A stretch of 64,000 nucleotides of DNA, taken from the NCBI RefSeq assembly GCF_000218625.1, contig NC_015672.1, positions 124,001 through 188,000 of the forward strand. Reading direction: 5' to 3'. This document shows, in pieces, positions 45,227-54,554 of the stretch; the stretch's first letter is position 1; every line of letters starts with the position of its first letter. A model generated the notes under the pieces. The model searched no databases and had not been told where the DNA came from. It saw nothing but the letters and a program-made list of their open reading frames with translations. The stretch is from Flexistipes sinusarabici DSM 4947 (GTDB lineage Bacteria > Chrysiogenota > Deferribacteres > Deferribacterales > Flexistipitaceae). Both the position numbers and the translations under genes were made by a program.

Positions 45227-46468
45227 ATGGCGAAAAAGAAAAATGAAGAGCTTTTCTGCTCTTTTTGCGGAAAACATCAGGAAGAGGTTAAAAAACTTAT
45301 AGCCGGTCCAACTGATGTGTATATCTGCGATGAATGTATATATTTATGTAATGATATACTAGAAGAGGATCTTGAAGCAAAAGAAGCACAAGGTGATGTG
45401 AAGCTTTTAAGTCCGAAAGAGATAAAAGCCAAGCTGGATGATTATGTGATTGGTCAGGATAGTGCCAAGAAGATATTGAGTGTTGCCGTGTATAACCATT
45501 TTAAACGTGTACTGTACGGTAATAAATCTGAAGTTGAATTGGAAAAATCCAATATCCTTCTGTTAGGTTCCACTGGGACAGGGAAGACATTGCTGGCAAG
45601 GACTCTTGCCAGGATACTGAATGTTCCTTTTGCTATAGCGGATGCAACAACACTTACAGAAGCCGGCTATGTCGGTGAGGATGTTGAAAATGTTGTTTTG
45701 AAACTTCTTCAATCCGCTGACTTTGATGTGGATAAAACGGAAAAAGGTATCATTTTTATAGACGAAATTGACAAAATCACACGTAAAACAGACAGCCCTT
45801 CCATTACCAGGGATGTCAGCGGTGAGGGAGTGCAGCAGGCACTGTTGAAAATAATCGAGGGTACTGTTGCCAATATACCGCCTCAGGGAGGCAGAAAACA
45901 TCCAAATCAGGATTACGTTCAGGTGGATACTTCCAATATACTGTTTGTATGCGGCGGTGCTTTTGAACATCTTGACGGCATTATAAAAGAGCGTATAGGC
46001 AAGAAAGCAGTTGGTTTTAAATCAAACACTAAGAATGTCAACGATTATGAGAGAGCAGATATACTGAAACTTTTGCAGCCTGAGGATCTTATAAAGTATG
46101 GACTGATACCGGAATTTGTCGGACGTGTACCGGTTGCAGCTGTTCTGGATGATCTGGATGAAGATGCACTTGTTTCTATACTTACAGAACCGAAGAATTC
46201 ATTGGTAAAACAGTATGAGGAAATTTTTAAATTTGATAATGTGAAATTGTCTTTTACCGATGGTGCTCTCAGGGGAATTGCCAGACAGGCTATTAACAGA
46301 AAAACAGGAGCCAGAGGTTTGAGGGGCATTTTAGAGGAAACAATGATGGATATTATGTATAAGATACCATCCCACAAAGATATCAAAGAATGTATCATTA
46401 ATGAGGATACGGTCAGTTCAGGGGCTGACCCGGTGATAATAAATGAGGATGAAAAAGAATCAGCATAA
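45227..46468 (+). CDS. clpX: ATP-dependent Clp protease ATPase subunit ClpX
   Basis: About 413 residues. It starts with the zinc-binding domain ([11 protein letters not shown]...CDECIYLC), then the AAA+ module with Walker A GSTGTGKT and Walker [11 protein letters not shown], and the ClpP-docking IGF-type loop region near RIGKKAVGF. It unfolds substrates for ClpP. The ATG at 45227 follows GAAGAGGTG; the upstream in-frame TTG at 45212 is unlikely. A terminator follows. Confidence 0.97.
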   Translation: MAKKKNEELFCSFCGKHQEEVKKLIAGPTDVYICDECIYLCNDILEEDLEAKEAQGDVKLLSPKEIKAKLDDYVIGQDSAKKILSVAVYNHFKRVLYGNKSEVELEKSNILLLGSTGTGKTLLARTLARILNVPFAIADATTLTEAGYVGEDVENVVLKLLQSADFDVDKTEKGIIFIDEIDKITRKTDSPSITRDVSGEGVQQALLKIIEGTVANIPPQGGRKHPNQDYVQVDTSNILFVCGGAFEHLDGIIKERIGKKAVGFKSNTKNVNDYERADILKLLQPEDLIKYGLIPEFVGRVPVAAVLDDLDEDALVSILTEPKNSLVKQYEEIFKFDNVKLSFTDGALRGIARQAINRKTGARGLRGILEETMMDIMYKIPSHKDIKECIINEDTVSSGADPVIINEDEKESA

Positions 46469-46474
46469 GTTATC

Positions 46475-46498
46475 AGGCGCCTGAAGGCGCCTTTTTTA
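46475..46498 (+). terminator. intrinsic terminator after clpX
   Basis: Stem AGGCGCC / GGCGCCT with loop TGAA (46475-46492) followed by a T-run. It separates tig-clpP-clpX from lon. Confidence 0.88.
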
Positions 46499-46537
46499 TT
46501 CGTTTAATTCAGATAATAAATAAAGGAGTTATATATA

Positions 46538-48871
46538 ATGGCAGATAAAACTGAGCAGTTTTCTCTGATACCGCTTAGGGATATAGTTATATTTCCCACA
46601 ATGGTTACACCCGTTTTTGTGGGAAGAAAAAAATCCATAAACGCCCTTGATGTTGCAGGGGACACAGATAAAAAAATATTTCTGGTTTTACAAAAGGATT
46701 CAGGTGTCAATGATCCCGGTATTGAGGATTTATACAATGTTGGTTTAGTAGCTGATATCCTTCAGGTACTCAAACTTCCTGACGGGAGTATTAAAGTTCT
46801 TGTTGAAGGGGCATATCGGGCTGAGATTAAGGATCTGTTTGTTGAAGAAGAGTGTACTTATGTGAATGTAAAACCTTTTGAAGATAAAAATGAAGATGAA
46901 ACATTTTATAAATACCTTAGAGAATCACTAATGCAGCACTTTAAGGAATTCGCACAAACAGAGAATAAAATTCCCAAAGAAATTTATGATTCAATCGTCA
47001 AAATGGATGACTTGAATAACCTTTCCTATATGATTGCCTCCAACCTAAGTATTCGGGTTAGTGAACAGCAGGAGATCCTTGAAATAGCAAGTTTAAGTGA
47101 AAGAATTGAAAAAATTATTGAATTTATTGAAATGGAAACTGAAATCAAGAAAATTGACAAAAAGATAAAGCAGCGAGTCAAATCTCAGATGACCAAGACC
47201 CAGCGGGAGTATTATTTGAATGAGCAAATAAAAGCTATTAATAAAGAGCTGGGAAGAGATGAAGATATAAAGGCTGATATTGAAGAGCTACAGACAGCGA
47301 TTAATGAGAAAAAAATGCCGAAAATTGTCAGGGAAAAAGCAGAGAAAGAGCTTAAAAAACTGAGAATTATGCCGCCGATGAGTGCAGAAACAACGGTAGT
47401 CCGAAATTACCTTGACTGGATAGTCAGTTTACCCTGGGGCGAATATACCGAGGATATTCTAGACTTAGAAAAGGCTGAAAACATATTAAACAGGGATCAT
47501 TACGGTTTGGAAAAGCCCAAGGAAAGAATTTTGGAGTTTCTTGCGGTTAAAAAGTTTTCCGAAAGAATAAAAGGCCCTATACTCTGTTTCGTTGGTCCGC
47601 CAGGAGTGGGCAAAACCTCACTGGCTAAATCCATTGCTGAGTCGATGAATAGAAATTTTGTCCGGCTAAGCCTCGGCGGAGTAAGGGACGAGGCTGAAAT
47701 CAGAGGGCACAGAAGAACATATATAGGCTCGATGCCCGGCAAGATTATTCAGTCTGTCAGAAGGGCTGAGAGTATGAATCCGGTGTTTCTGCTTGATGAA
47801 ATAGATAAACTAGGTATGGATTTTAGAGGTGATCCTTCCTCAGCACTGCTGGAGGCTTTGGATCCGGAGCAGAATAACAGCTTTTCTGACCATTATCTGG
47901 AAGTGGACTTTGATCTTTCGAAAGTATTTTTTATTACAACTGCCAATACAGTGGAATCCATTCCCCATGCTCTTCTGGACAGAATGGAAGTTATACGTAT
48001 CCCGGGTTATACGGAACGCGAGAAGCTTAATATTGCCGAAAAGTATCTTTTTCCAAAGCAGCTGTCAGAGCATAATATTCCGGCTGAGAAAGTTGACATT
48101 GCAGAAAATGCTATTCTGGATGTAATCAGATATTATACCAAAGAAGCTGGTGTGAGAAATCTTGAGAGAGAACTGGCATCGGTTATCAGAAAGGCAGCAA
48201 AAAAGCTTGTAACAGAAAACAATGTTACTTCAGTCAAGGTTACAAGAAAAAATCTTGAAAATCTTCTCGGTGTGAAGCGATTTCGACTTGAGCACGTTGA
48301 AGAATCCGAAGATGTGGGAGTTGCCACTGGTCTTGCCTGGACGCCGTACGGTGGAGACATCTTGCAGACGGAAGTCGCCGCCTATGAGGGTAACGGTCAG
48401 CTGCAGATTACGGGTCATATCGGGGATGTGATGCAGGAATCTGCCCGGACAGCACTTTCTGTTGTAAAAAGCAGAGCAAGAAGATTCCAGGTTCCAGCAT
48501 ATAAGTTTAAAGATTTTGACATTCATCTGCATGTACCGGAAGGAGCTGTACCAAAAGACGGGCCGTCAGCTGGCATTACCATGGCCACAGCTATATTATC
48601 TGCCTTGTCAGGTATTTATGTGGATTGCAATATTGCAATGAGTGGTGAGATTAATCTCAGAGGGAAGGTGCTTCCGGTGGGAGGTATAAAAGAGAAAGTA
48701 CTTGCGGCTCATCGGGCAGGTGTAAAAAAGGTTATTTTGCCGGAGGATAACAGGAAGGACTTGACAGAGGTCCCATCGGATGTTAAAAAACAAATCTCGG
48801 TAGTGTTTGCTAAAACTATCGATGATGTTTTTGATATTGTTTTAAAAACAAAAACTAAAGAAATGGGGTGA
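46538..48871 (+). CDS. lon: ATP-dependent protease La (Lon)
   Basis: A 777-residue LonA protease. The N-terminal substrate domain (SLIPLRDIVIFPTMVTPVFVGR), a coiled coil, the AAA+ module with GPPGVGKTS and VFLLDEIDKLG, and the C-terminal protease domain with Ser in KDGPSAGITMA and Lys in the region GGIKEKVLAAHRAG are all visible. It degrades misfolded and regulatory proteins in the cytoplasm. AAAGGAG precedes the ATG. The stop overlaps the start region of rpsU. Confidence 0.97.
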   Translation: MADKTEQFSLIPLRDIVIFPTMVTPVFVGRKKSINALDVAGDTDKKIFLVLQKDSGVNDPGIEDLYNVGLVADILQVLKLPDGSIKVLVEGAYRAEIKDLFVEEECTYVNVKPFEDKNEDETFYKYLRESLMQHFKEFAQTENKIPKEIYDSIVKMDDLNNLSYMIASNLSIRVSEQQEILEIASLSERIEKIIEFIEMETEIKKIDKKIKQRVKSQMTKTQREYYLNEQIKAINKELGRDEDIKADIEELQTAINEKKMPKIVREKAEKELKKLRIMPPMSAETTVVRNYLDWIVSLPWGEYTEDILDLEKAENILNRDHYGLEKPKERILEFLAVKKFSERIKGPILCFVGPPGVGKTSLAKSIAESMNRNFVRLSLGGVRDEAEIRGHRRTYIGSMPGKIIQSVRRAESMNPVFLLDEIDKLGMDFRGDPSSALLEALDPEQNNSFSDHYLEVDFDLSKVFFITTANTVESIPHALLDRMEVIRIPGYTEREKLNIAEKYLFPKQLSEHNIPAEKVDIAENAILDVIRYYTKEAGVRNLERELASVIRKAAKKLVTENNVTSVKVTRKNLENLLGVKRFRLEHVEESEDVGVATGLAWTPYGGDILQTEVAAYEGNGQLQITGHIGDVMQESARTALSVVKSRARRFQVPAYKFKDFDIHLHVPEGAVPKDGPSAGITMATAILSALSGIYVDCNIAMSGEINLRGKVLPVGGIKEKVLAAHRAGVKKVILPEDNRKDLTEVPSDVKKQISVVFAKTIDDVFDIVLKTKTKEMG

Positions 48872-48876
48872 TGAAC

Positions 48877-49095
48877 TTGGCAGTAAACGCTGTAGTAAAG
48901 GTTGACGGAGAAAACGTCGATTTCGCTTTAAGGCTTCTCAAGAAAAAAATTGAAAGAGAAGGTCTTATCAGGGAAATTAAAAAGCATACTTACTATGAAA
49001 AGCCTACTGAGGTGCGAAGAAAGAAAGTACTCAAGGCTAAAAGAAAGCAGCAGAAGTTAGTCAGAAAGCTGCAGGAAAAGTACAAATATTATTAA
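48877..49095 (+). CDS. rpsU: 30S ribosomal protein S21
   Basis: A basic protein of about 72 residues: AVNAVVKVDGENVDFALRLLKKKIEREGL followed by a Lys/Arg-rich helix ending EKYKYY, the S21 layout. The open frame starts at 48868 inside the lon stop, and an ATG lies at 48871. The TTG at 48877 gives the family-like start MAVNAVVKV at good spacing from GGGGTG, so I prefer it, though ATG 48871 remains possible. A terminator follows within 10 bases. Confidence 0.92.
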   Translation: MAVNAVVKVDGENVDFALRLLKKKIEREGLIREIKKHTYYEKPTEVRRKKVLKAKRKQQKLVRKLQEKYKYY

Positions 49096-49100
49096 GTTAA

Positions 49101-49128
49101 AAAAAAACCGCCGTAAGGCGGTTTTTTT
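49101..49128 (+). terminator. bidirectional intrinsic terminator between rpsU and larC
   Basis: Stem AAACCGCC / GGCGGTTT with loop GTAA (49105-49124), an A-run before and a T-run after. It serves rpsU on the plus strand and larC on the minus strand, whose stop is directly beside it. Confidence 0.88.
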
Positions 49129-50287
49129 ATTCTAAACTTCTCAGTATTTCTCTGTAAACGGTGCCGAAGGGAGTGCCTGTTTGGCTGGAAATTTCAGCAA
49201 CACTTTCGTATTCAGGATATATTTTAACAAAATTATCACCGGAAAATTTCTTGAGAGTAACTGTGTATCCTTTGAATTCCAACGAGGTGAACTCCCTGTC
49301 CAGAATTGTCCTCTGTCGTTCGCTGAATCTGATGCCTGCAGTGGAACTTTCCCTGAGGAGTTTCTCAGATAAAAACTCAGCTTTATCGGGTGAGCAAAGG
49401 ATACTGATTTTATACCCCGGTCTGTTTTTTTTCATATAAACCGGTGTGAAGAATATATCCAAAGCACCTGATTTTAAGATGCTGTCCATGAGAAAACCCA
49501 TCTCTTCACCGGTCATGTCGTCAACGTTAGCTTCGATTTCAATAATATTATGTGCCTGGTTGTTTTGTTTCAGGAGGAGGATTCGGAGTATATTGGGTAG
49601 TTTTTCGAATGATTTGGTGCCAGTTGAATATGCTGTCTCAACGATTCTCCCGCTGAAAGATATATTTGTATTGTTACAGTAATATTTTATAATTGCTGCA
49701 CCTGTTGGTGTGGTGAGTTCATCGCCTGCGTCAATGCGTTTTATATCTAATCCTTTTAAAATTTCCATCGTTGCCGGAGAAGGTACTGGAATAGCCCCGT
49801 GTTCAGATTTTAATATTCCGGAGCCAGTGAGAGGGGTGGAAAATACTATTTTGTCTGGGGATATTTTTTCCAACAGGTAGGCTGTGGAAATAATGTCTAT
49901 TATGGAATCAACAGCTCCTACTTCGTGAAAATGTACATTGTCGATATTTTGTCCATGAATTTTTGATTCTGCTTCTGCAATGATTCTGAAAATTTCTATT
50001 GAATCCTTTTTCACTTTTTCACTGATAAGAGAGCTTGATAAAATCATTTCTTTTATTTTTAAGAAATTCCTGCTTTTAGCTGCTGCCTTGTCAAAATCGA
50101 TAAATAAACGATTGCATTTAATCCCATTGACAAAACAAGTCTCTAACACTATTTCCACTTTGCTTTTGAAAAATTCTGAAAACAGTTCGGAGAGTGTTCG
50201 GACTTTTATGCCGCTAATATGCAGGAGCCCGGCAACAGTCATGTCGCCGGCAAGACCGGATGTCATATCAAAATATAGAGTATTCAT
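49127..50287 (-). CDS. larC: nickel-pincer cofactor biosynthesis protein LarC
   Basis: A protein of about 386 residues beginning MNTLYFDMTSGLAGDMTVAGLL, the LarC N-terminus. Other family blocks are NVHFHEVGAVDSIIDI, GAIPVPSPATMEILKG, ELTTPTGAAIIKYY and IEANVDDMTGEEMGF. LarC inserts nickel into the pyridinium pincer cofactor used by lactate racemase and related enzymes. In some bacteria the gene is split as larC1/larC2 with a programmed frameshift; here it is one continuous frame. larB, larE and larA are not in the window. The frame is open to 50323, and no strong ribosome site was seen for either start. Confidence 0.9.
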   Translation of the reverse strand: MNTLYFDMTSGLAGDMTVAGLLHISGIKVRTLSELFSEFFKSKVEIVLETCFVNGIKCNRLFIDFDKAAAKSRNFLKIKEMILSSSLISEKVKKDSIEIFRIIAEAESKIHGQNIDNVHFHEVGAVDSIIDIISTAYLLEKISPDKIVFSTPLTGSGILKSEHGAIPVPSPATMEILKGLDIKRIDAGDELTTPTGAAIIKYYCNNTNISFSGRIVETAYSTGTKSFEKLPNILRILLLKQNNQAHNIIEIEANVDDMTGEEMGFLMDSILKSGALDIFFTPVYMKKNRPGYKISILCSPDKAEFLSEKLLRESSTAGIRFSERQRTILDREFTSLEFKGYTVTLKKFSGDNFVKIYPEYESVAEISSQTGTPFGTVYREILRSLE

Positions 50288-50396
50288 AATTAAAGTGATA
50301 ATACAGCCGGCATTATTTTGCAATATATTCTCTTTGACAACAGAGGAGAAAACATTAATTTTATGTATGTAAGCATAAATTCATGGAGGTGCAATA

Positions 50397-50927
50397 ATGA
50401 AAAAGCAAATAAGCGGGGTTACTTTAGAGACTGTTCAGGGTGATATTGCATCCCAAGAGGATATTGATGCTGTAGTTAACGCCGCCAATGCCAGGCTTAT
50501 GCCCGGAGGGGGTGTTGCAGGTGCGATTCACAGAGCCGCAGGCAGGGGGCTTGCTGAAGAGTGTAAACCCTTAGTTCCCATAAAGCCGGGCGATGCTGTG
50601 ATCACCGGAGCACATAATTTGCCTAATTCTCATGTAATACACTGTCTGGGACCTGTCTATGGAGTGGACAAACCGGAAGATAAACTGTTGAGAAACTGTT
50701 ATAAGAAAGCTTTGGATCTGGCTGAAGATAATAATATTGAATCCATAGCTTTTCCGGCTATTTCCACCGGTGCATTTGGTTATCCTTTAAAAGAAGCTAC
50801 AGAGATAGCTGTGGATACAGTGGCAGCTGAAATACCAGCCTTGAAAAAAGTAAAACTGATTAGGTTTGTTCTTTTTGGGAAGAAGGAATTAGATGTGTAC
50901 GAGGAAATCATCAGCAAAAAATTATAA
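50397..50927 (+). CDS. macrodomain protein (ADP-ribose / O-acetyl-ADP-ribose binding)
   Basis: A 176-residue single macrodomain. LETVQGDIASQEDIDAVVNAANARLMPGGGVAGAIHRAAG contains the ribose-binding NAAN and glycine-rich loop, and IESIAFPAISTGAFGYPL the second conserved loop. Members remove acetyl or ADP-ribose groups. Its reading direction is opposite to larC, with a gap of about 110 bases. A GGAGG site precedes the ATG. Beyond it, 50928-51128 shows no feature. Confidence 0.9.
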   Translation: MKKQISGVTLETVQGDIASQEDIDAVVNAANARLMPGGGVAGAIHRAAGRGLAEECKPLVPIKPGDAVITGAHNLPNSHVIHCLGPVYGVDKPEDKLLRNCYKKALDLAEDNNIESIAFPAISTGAFGYPLKEATEIAVDTVAAEIPALKKVKLIRFVLFGKKELDVYEEIISKKL

Positions 50928-51128
50928 AAGCCGTGATGTATGATGTGTAATGCGTTAAGAGTGAAGAGTGGGGCGTAAGAGGCAGGATGGGTTGAACGTT
51001 TAAAGTTCAATACCATAATACACCAATACGCCACTCAGCAAATTACTACTTCTCTACTTCCCATCTTACCATATCACTCTTCCACCGGTTATTTGACACA
51101 GCTCTTTAAAAAATGGGAGGGTGTCAGG

Positions 51129-52052
51129 TTATTTTGCAAAAGTATTACGTAAAACTTCAGCTGCAGGTTCTCCGTCTACCGTTTTCACACCTTTCAGCCA
51201 TTTTTCAACTATATCTAAATTTCCTCCAATCCACTCTTTTGCCACATCTTCAGGAGCTCTTTTTTTATAACCAAATTCATAAATCCATTTACTCTGTAAT
51301 TCAGAGTTGACTTTAATCTGATCGAGGAATTTGTAAACCTCTGGATAATCTTCTTTTAGTCCCTTTCGTACAATTGTATAGACAACACTTTTACTGACAA
51401 ACTTTTCTGTGCCCGGTACCCCTTCCAGATATTTGACATCAAGAATGACATTCATCCAGTGAGGTTTCCAGCATCCAAAAGTGACCCACTTATTTTGTCT
51501 CATCTGGGCCCTTACTGTAGCAAGCATGGCTGGTGTGGAGCTTTCCACCTGTGTCCAGTCACCGAGTCCGGCTACATCGTTTGCTATTATCTCTGTCATT
51601 TGATTGTTCATTCCTGTTCCAGGCTGAAGGTTATATATTTTGTGTTCAAATTTTTCCGCATATTTGTCTAAATCTGCAAATGATTTTACGCCGGCTTCCC
51701 AAACATATGTGGGTACACAGAGACTGATTCGACCTTCATCCAAATTTGTACCGAGTAGTTTTATTTCACCCTTTTCTTTTAAGGGATTAATCATAGTGTC
51801 TTCCTGCGGGCTCCATCCAGCCAGATATGCATCAAGATTATTTGTTTTTAAACTTTCAAAAACAGCCGGTGCGCTTAAAACACTTTGTTCTGTTTCGTAT
51901 CCCATTGTTTTAAGTATCTGGGCAGCTACTTCTGATTTTACAGTAACTCCAGGCCACGCAGGTACCCCAAATTTGACAACCGGTTTGGCAAAAGCTGATA
52001 CGGCCGCTGTCAAAAACAGAATCAAAAAAAACACTCTAAAAAAAATCTTCAT
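51129..52052 (-). CDS. glycine betaine/proline ABC transporter substrate-binding protein (ProX/OpuAC type)
   Basis: A 307-residue periplasmic binding protein with a signal peptide (MKIFFRVFFLILFLTAAVSA, cut near AFA). The mature part begins KPVVKFGVPAWPGVTVKSEVAAQIL, and several tryptophans typical of the quaternary-amine cage are kept (AWPG, YLAGWSPQED, FGCWKPHWMN). It would deliver betaine-like osmolytes to an ABC importer, but no permease or ATPase gene is adjacent, so it is an orphan here. The start follows a GGAGG site. Confidence 0.87.
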   Translation of the reverse strand: MKIFFRVFFLILFLTAAVSAFAKPVVKFGVPAWPGVTVKSEVAAQILKTMGYETEQSVLSAPAVFESLKTNNLDAYLAGWSPQEDTMINPLKEKGEIKLLGTNLDEGRISLCVPTYVWEAGVKSFADLDKYAEKFEHKIYNLQPGTGMNNQMTEIIANDVAGLGDWTQVESSTPAMLATVRAQMRQNKWVTFGCWKPHWMNVILDVKYLEGVPGTEKFVSKSVVYTIVRKGLKEDYPEVYKFLDQIKVNSELQSKWIYEFGYKKRAPEDVAKEWIGGNLDIVEKWLKGVKTVDGEPAAEVLRNTFAK

Positions 52053-52135
52053 TATCGACCTCCATTGTATATTTTATGCTTGATTATTATACACATGAAA
52101 TATTAGCTTGTCAAATATGTATACTGAAAAATTAT

Positions 52136-52502
52136 CTGAAGTCACCCCATTTTTTATTGTGTACACAAATTGATTGACATCGTCAAATTTAGCTATTTAC
52201 ATAGCTGCCAATCGGTTTTCGACCGATGCTAGCAGTGCAAATATTTTTCAATGTAATTTGCACGCATTTCGCAACCGAAACTCGAAACTACTGCCGCTAA
52301 CCGTCTACACCCTTCTCTCATAATTGTTTTTATTTGCAAATATTTATCCATTTTACATTCCAACACAGGGTGTGACCGCTAACCGGCAGTACGTTTCTCA
52401 AACATCGGCTGCTTCATTTGTGCAAATTACATTGAAATCAGTGTCATGTTAGCTAAGTATATGTAAAACAATACTTTTATATGATTTTTGGGGTGATGCC
52501 AG
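52136..52502. mobile_element. MITE-like element, family with 9-bp target duplication (copy 2)
   Basis: A 367-bp element in the opposite orientation to the copy at 26120-26410. Ends are CTGAAGTCACCCC and (reverse complement) CTGGCATCACCCC, with a perfect 9-bp flanking repeat AAAAATTAT at 52127-52135 and 52503-52511. The shared interior (about 52230-52500) is nearly identical to copy 1. About 78 extra bases near the left end include an ATCGGT / ACCGAT hairpin. No coding region is inside. Confidence 0.86.
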
Positions 52503-52511
52503 AAAAATTAT

Positions 52512-52728
52512 GTCTTGCTCGTCAAATACTAAATAGAAATACTTAAATCATTATAAAAGAGATTAATACGTCATTTGGATACAGGTTTATATTTTAGGTG
52601 AGTTAACCGTTTAATGGGTAAATAATTGATTGCAAATCCATAAGGGGGTTTGCCACTTTCTTGATGCAAAAAGCAACGCTTATTATTCAAATAACAATAT
52701 TGAAACCGCAATGCTAAAGAGAATAAGA
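52512..52728. other. intergenic stretch with inverted sequence, function unknown
   Basis: Within this gap GCAAATCC and GGGTTTGC (about 52632-52653) can pair, followed by GATGCAAAAAGC. Nothing else was recognised. No gene lies downstream on the plus strand, so a riboswitch role is unlikely. Confidence 0.3.
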
Positions 52729-52748
52729 GCCGGCACAATTAAGCCGGT
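52729..52748 (-). terminator. weak terminator after ahcY
   Basis: GCCGGC and GCCGGT (52729-52734, 52743-52748) form a 6-bp stem with an 8-base loop. On the minus strand, about 18 bases beyond the ahcY stop, it is followed by a pyrimidine-rich but interrupted T-tract. Confidence 0.5.
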
Positions 52749-52765
52749 CTCCTTTTTGATAACAC

Positions 52766-54184
52766 CTAATATCTGTAATATTCCGGTTTATAAGGCCCTT
52801 CAACTTTCACACCGATGTAATCAGCCTGTTCTTTTGTCAATGTTGTCAGCTTTACACCAATTTTTTCCAGATGCAGTCTTGCAACTTCCTCGTCAAGTTT
52901 TTTAGCCAGCATGTAAACCCCAGGTTTATATGTATCTTTATTTTTCCACAAATCAATTTGAGCCAGGACTTGATTAGCAAAAGAGTTGGACATCACAAAG
53001 GAAGGGTGGCCTGTTGCACAGCCTAAATTTACAAGTCTTCCTTCAGCAAGCATGAAAATTTCGTGTCCGTCCGGAAAACGGTATTTATCCACCTGAGGTT
53101 TAATATTTTCCTTTTTTATACCCGGGATACCGTTGAGCTGGGATACCTGTATCTCGTTATCAAAATGCCCTATATTACATACGATTGCCTGATCCTTCAT
53201 TTGCTCCATGTGCCCGGCTTTTATCACATCCCTGTTTCCTGTAGCCGTTATGTATATATCCCCTGTTCCGAGAGTGTCTTCCAGTGTTTTAACTTCATAG
53301 CCTTCCATGGATGCCTGAAGTGCACAGATGGGGTCGATTTCCGTGACAATTACTCTAGCCCCCATTCCTCTGAGAGCCTGAGCGCATCCCTTCCCAACAT
53401 CCCCATAACCGCAAATAACGGCTGTCTTGCCAGCTATCATGACATCGGTTGCGCGTTTTATGCCGTCTATAAGTGATTCTCTGCACCCGTAAAGGTTGTC
53501 AAACTTGGATTTTGTTACAGAATCATTTACATTGATAGCGGGTATGAGAAGTTCTCCAGTTTGCCTCATCTGATATAACCTGTGAACACCGGTTGTTGTT
53601 TCCTCGGATACTCCTTTTAAATTTTTTACAAGTTTCTCCCAAAAACTGTTGTCCCTCTGACTTATAAGTTTGAGTCGTGCTAACAATTCTTTTTCATCCT
53701 CACCATCAGGTGTCTTATCAAGTAGTGACGGATCCTGTTCGGATTGATATCCTAAATGAACCATTAACGTCGCGTCCCCTCCGTCATCTACAATCAGATT
53801 AGGACCGCCGTCTTCAAATGAAAGAGCCTGCTCTGTGCACCACCAGTATTCTTCCAAAGTTTCCCCTTTCCAGGCAAATACCGGAATCCCGGCTTCTGCA
53901 ATAGCTGCTGCAGCGTGATCCTGTGTGGAGAAGATATTGCAGCTTGCCCATCTAACATTTGCACCGAGCTCAACGAGCGTTTCTATCAAGACAGCTGTTT
54001 GAATTGTCATGTGGAGGCTTCCGGATATCTTTACGCCTTTCAAAGGTTTCTCGTCTGCATATTTTTCTCTGATCGCTATCAAGCCGGGCATTTCCTTTTC
54101 GGCTATTTTTATCTCTTTTCTACCCCAGTCAGCGAGGGTTATATCTTTAATTTTATAGTTCTCTTTTTGCACCTTCATATTCAC
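52766..54184 (-). CDS. ahcY: adenosylhomocysteinase
   Basis: A 472-residue NAD-dependent enzyme that splits S-adenosylhomocysteine to adenosine and homocysteine, recycling the product of methyl transfer. Seen are [18 protein letters not shown] near the N-terminus, the NAD-binding loop [28 protein letters not shown] and the C-terminal [22 protein letters not shown] with the Lys and Tyr that close the cofactor site. The long insert typical of many bacterial enzymes is present. No SAH-riboswitch-like sequence was found upstream. Confidence 0.96.
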   Translation of the reverse strand: MNMKVQKENYKIKDITLADWGRKEIKIAEKEMPGLIAIREKYADEKPLKGVKISGSLHMTIQTAVLIETLVELGANVRWASCNIFSTQDHAAAAIAEAGIPVFAWKGETLEEYWWCTEQALSFEDGGPNLIVDDGGDATLMVHLGYQSEQDPSLLDKTPDGEDEKELLARLKLISQRDNSFWEKLVKNLKGVSEETTTGVHRLYQMRQTGELLIPAINVNDSVTKSKFDNLYGCRESLIDGIKRATDVMIAGKTAVICGYGDVGKGCAQALRGMGARVIVTEIDPICALQASMEGYEVKTLEDTLGTGDIYITATGNRDVIKAGHMEQMKDQAIVCNIGHFDNEIQVSQLNGIPGIKKENIKPQVDKYRFPDGHEIFMLAEGRLVNLGCATGHPSFVMSNSFANQVLAQIDLWKNKDTYKPGVYMLAKKLDEEVARLHLEKIGVKLTTLTKEQADYIGVKVEGPYKPEYYRY

Positions 54185-54241
54185 TCCTCAGTCATATTTT
54201 TGAATGAAGTATAATGATTAATAATAAAATTTTCAAGATTT

Positions 54242-54372
54242 AAGACCTTTGAATAATTTGTTTTTCCATGTTTTAGGAAGTGGGACTTTAGTCCCGCAGG
54301 CCTGTGAATACTGAATTTCAAAAGAAAGCTTGCCCGGCTAAAGCCGCGCTTCCTGAGTTATTCAAAGGTCTT
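54242..54372. mobile_element. small element with AAGACCTTTGAATAA inverted ends and 5-bp duplication
   Basis: A 131-bp element with perfect 15-bp terminal inverted repeats AAGACCTTTGAATAA / TTATTCAAAGGTCTT and a 5-bp direct repeat GATTT at 54237-54241 and 54373-54377. The interior has a second inverted pair, GGAAGTGGGACTTTAG and CTAAAGCCGCGCTTCC. It lies between ahcY and the thiolase gene. The rest of 54378-54518 shows nothing recognisable. Confidence 0.75.
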
Positions 54373-54518
54373 GATTTTAAGGACTTTTACCCAATTCCAT
54401 TTTTTAATAGCTTTGCCAACTTGTTGGTTATAGAGTAAAGTAGTAATGTGGTGAAGTGGTTATTGGTTGAGCGGAGCAGCGGTTGATCAGCGCCTAAAAA
54501 CAAAAAACTAATACCTGT

Positions 54519-54547
54519 TTGACACTATTTGGCGGCGGGACTATACT
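54519..54547 (+). promoter_or_regulatory. near-consensus sigma-70 promoter for a leaderless thiolase mRNA
   Basis: TTGACA (54519-54524), exactly 17 bases, then TATACT (54542-54547). The thiolase ATG is at 54555, 7 bases after the -10 element, where transcription would be expected to begin. No Shine-Dalgarno sequence fits between, so the mRNA should be leaderless or nearly so. Confidence 0.75.
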
Positions 54548-54554
54548 TAAAATT

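Noticed and set aside
52605-52665. tRNA-Cys-like stretch around GATTGCAAATCC
   Set aside because: It resembles a Cys anticodon arm, but the acceptor stem and T-arm cannot be formed and the anticodon stem has a mismatch; the same bases form a simpler hairpin.
54185-54300. Possible SAH riboswitch upstream of ahcY
   Set aside because: No sequence resembling the conserved core was found on the minus strand; the region instead holds the small element at 54242-54372.
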